The translations under genes were made by a program, and so were the position numbers. Below are positions 47,765 to 47,999 of a DNA stretch of 47,999 bases, one piece after another. The first letter of the stretch is position 1. Each line of letters begins with the position of its first letter. Source of the DNA: Isachenkonia alkalipeptolytica (GTDB taxonomy: Bacteria; Bacillota; Clostridia; Peptostreptococcales; T1SED10-28). The notes beneath the pieces were generated by a model. That model made no database searches and was not told the origin of the DNA. It saw only the letters and a program-made list of their open reading frames with translations. The DNA is taken from positions 1 to 47,999 of the forward strand of contig NZ_SUMG01000019.1 of assembly GCF_009910325.1 (NCBI RefSeq). Direction: 5' to 3'.

Positions 47765-47999
47765 AACAATCCCTCCTTACGGGTTCAATGGTGTTATTGA
47801 TGTTTATACCCTTTTTCCGAAGGACAAACGAAGAATAACAAAAGATCCTGTAAAAAGTGAAAAGATAAACAACGGTCAATTGTAGAACTAAATGAGACTT
47901 TGTAAAGTTAAATAAGACCTGTCTAATAATCTTAAAAAATACAGGGTTTCATATCATTTATTTCTTTAAAAACGAGTATTCTAATGCTCGTTTTTATAG
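47765..47999. other. Right-edge intergenic DNA with a terminator-like hairpin
   Basis: No gene is visible. A possible -35 TTGACC (about 47876-47881, minus strand) lacks a good -10. The last bases hold a hairpin, AAAACGAGTAT (about 47970-47980) with ATGCTCGTTTT (about 47985-47995), with T-runs on both strands. It probably ends a gene lying beyond the right edge. Confidence 0.55.

Overview
This window is the chromosomal replication-origin region of a low-to-moderate G+C Gram-positive bacterium of the class Clostridia. The order rpmH-rnpA-yidD-yidC-jag-mnmE-mnmG-rsmG-noc-soj-spo0J on one side of the origin and dnaA-dnaN-yaaA-recF-remB-gyrB-gyrA on the other is the classic Bacillota oriC layout. 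A large SRP RNA with an Alu domain, a serine T-box, BofA and a tRNA-Ser beside tadA agree with this. YedF, DUF951, DUF4446, DUF1858 and the UPF0182 protein suggest an anaerobic clostridium, perhaps of the Alkaliphilus/Tindallia kind; that last placement is inference. There are no rRNA genes, CRISPR arrays, insertion sequences or prophage genes.

Layout. The bipartite origin lies at about 23.8-24.2 kb (upstream of dnaA) and 25.65-25.83 kb (between dnaA and dnaN). Everything to its left is on the minus strand and most genes to its right are on the plus strand, so transcription largely follows replication. Left arm, moving away from the origin: rpmH, rnpA, yidD, yidC and jag (ribosome, RNase P, membrane insertion); mnmE, mnmG and rsmG (tRNA and rRNA modification); noc, soj and spo0J (nucleoid occlusion and segregation); a long run phzF, cysteine desulfurase, DUF4446, dnaX, ybaB, recR, bofA that ends at a terminator; a second run with an aromatic-acid-exporter-like protein, DUF2232, gdpP, rplI, dnaB and an acetyltransferase; then a DUF1858 gene and purA.

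Right arm: dnaA, dnaN, yaaA, recF, remB, gyrB, gyrA; an rsbV-rsbW-sigB-like stress sigma module; a NiaR-type repressor and an orphan PTS-IIC-like membrane protein; a UPF0182 membrane protein; a T-box-controlled serS; a cation/dicarboxylate symporter (minus); tadA, tRNA-Ser(GGA) and SRP RNA; a DUF4097 gene (minus); yedF and DUF951; and a Ppx/GppA phosphatase with an HD domain (minus).

Regulatory DNA is the most interesting part. There are three near-perfect parS sites (14221, 17351, 33585) and one near-perfect Noc-binding palindrome (21441) at the -35 position of the mnmE promoter. A DnaA-trio unwinding element lies between dnaA and dnaN, and a perfect DnaA box lies between the dnaN Shine-Dalgarno and its start codon. 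A second, ectopic cluster of five DnaA boxes sits at 2036-2180, about 22 kb from oriC. A candidate NiaR operator just downstream of the promoter of the orphan PTS-IIC-like gene suggests a niacin-regulated transporter. No wholly new gene system was recognised; the candidates for novelty are these regulatory arrangements.
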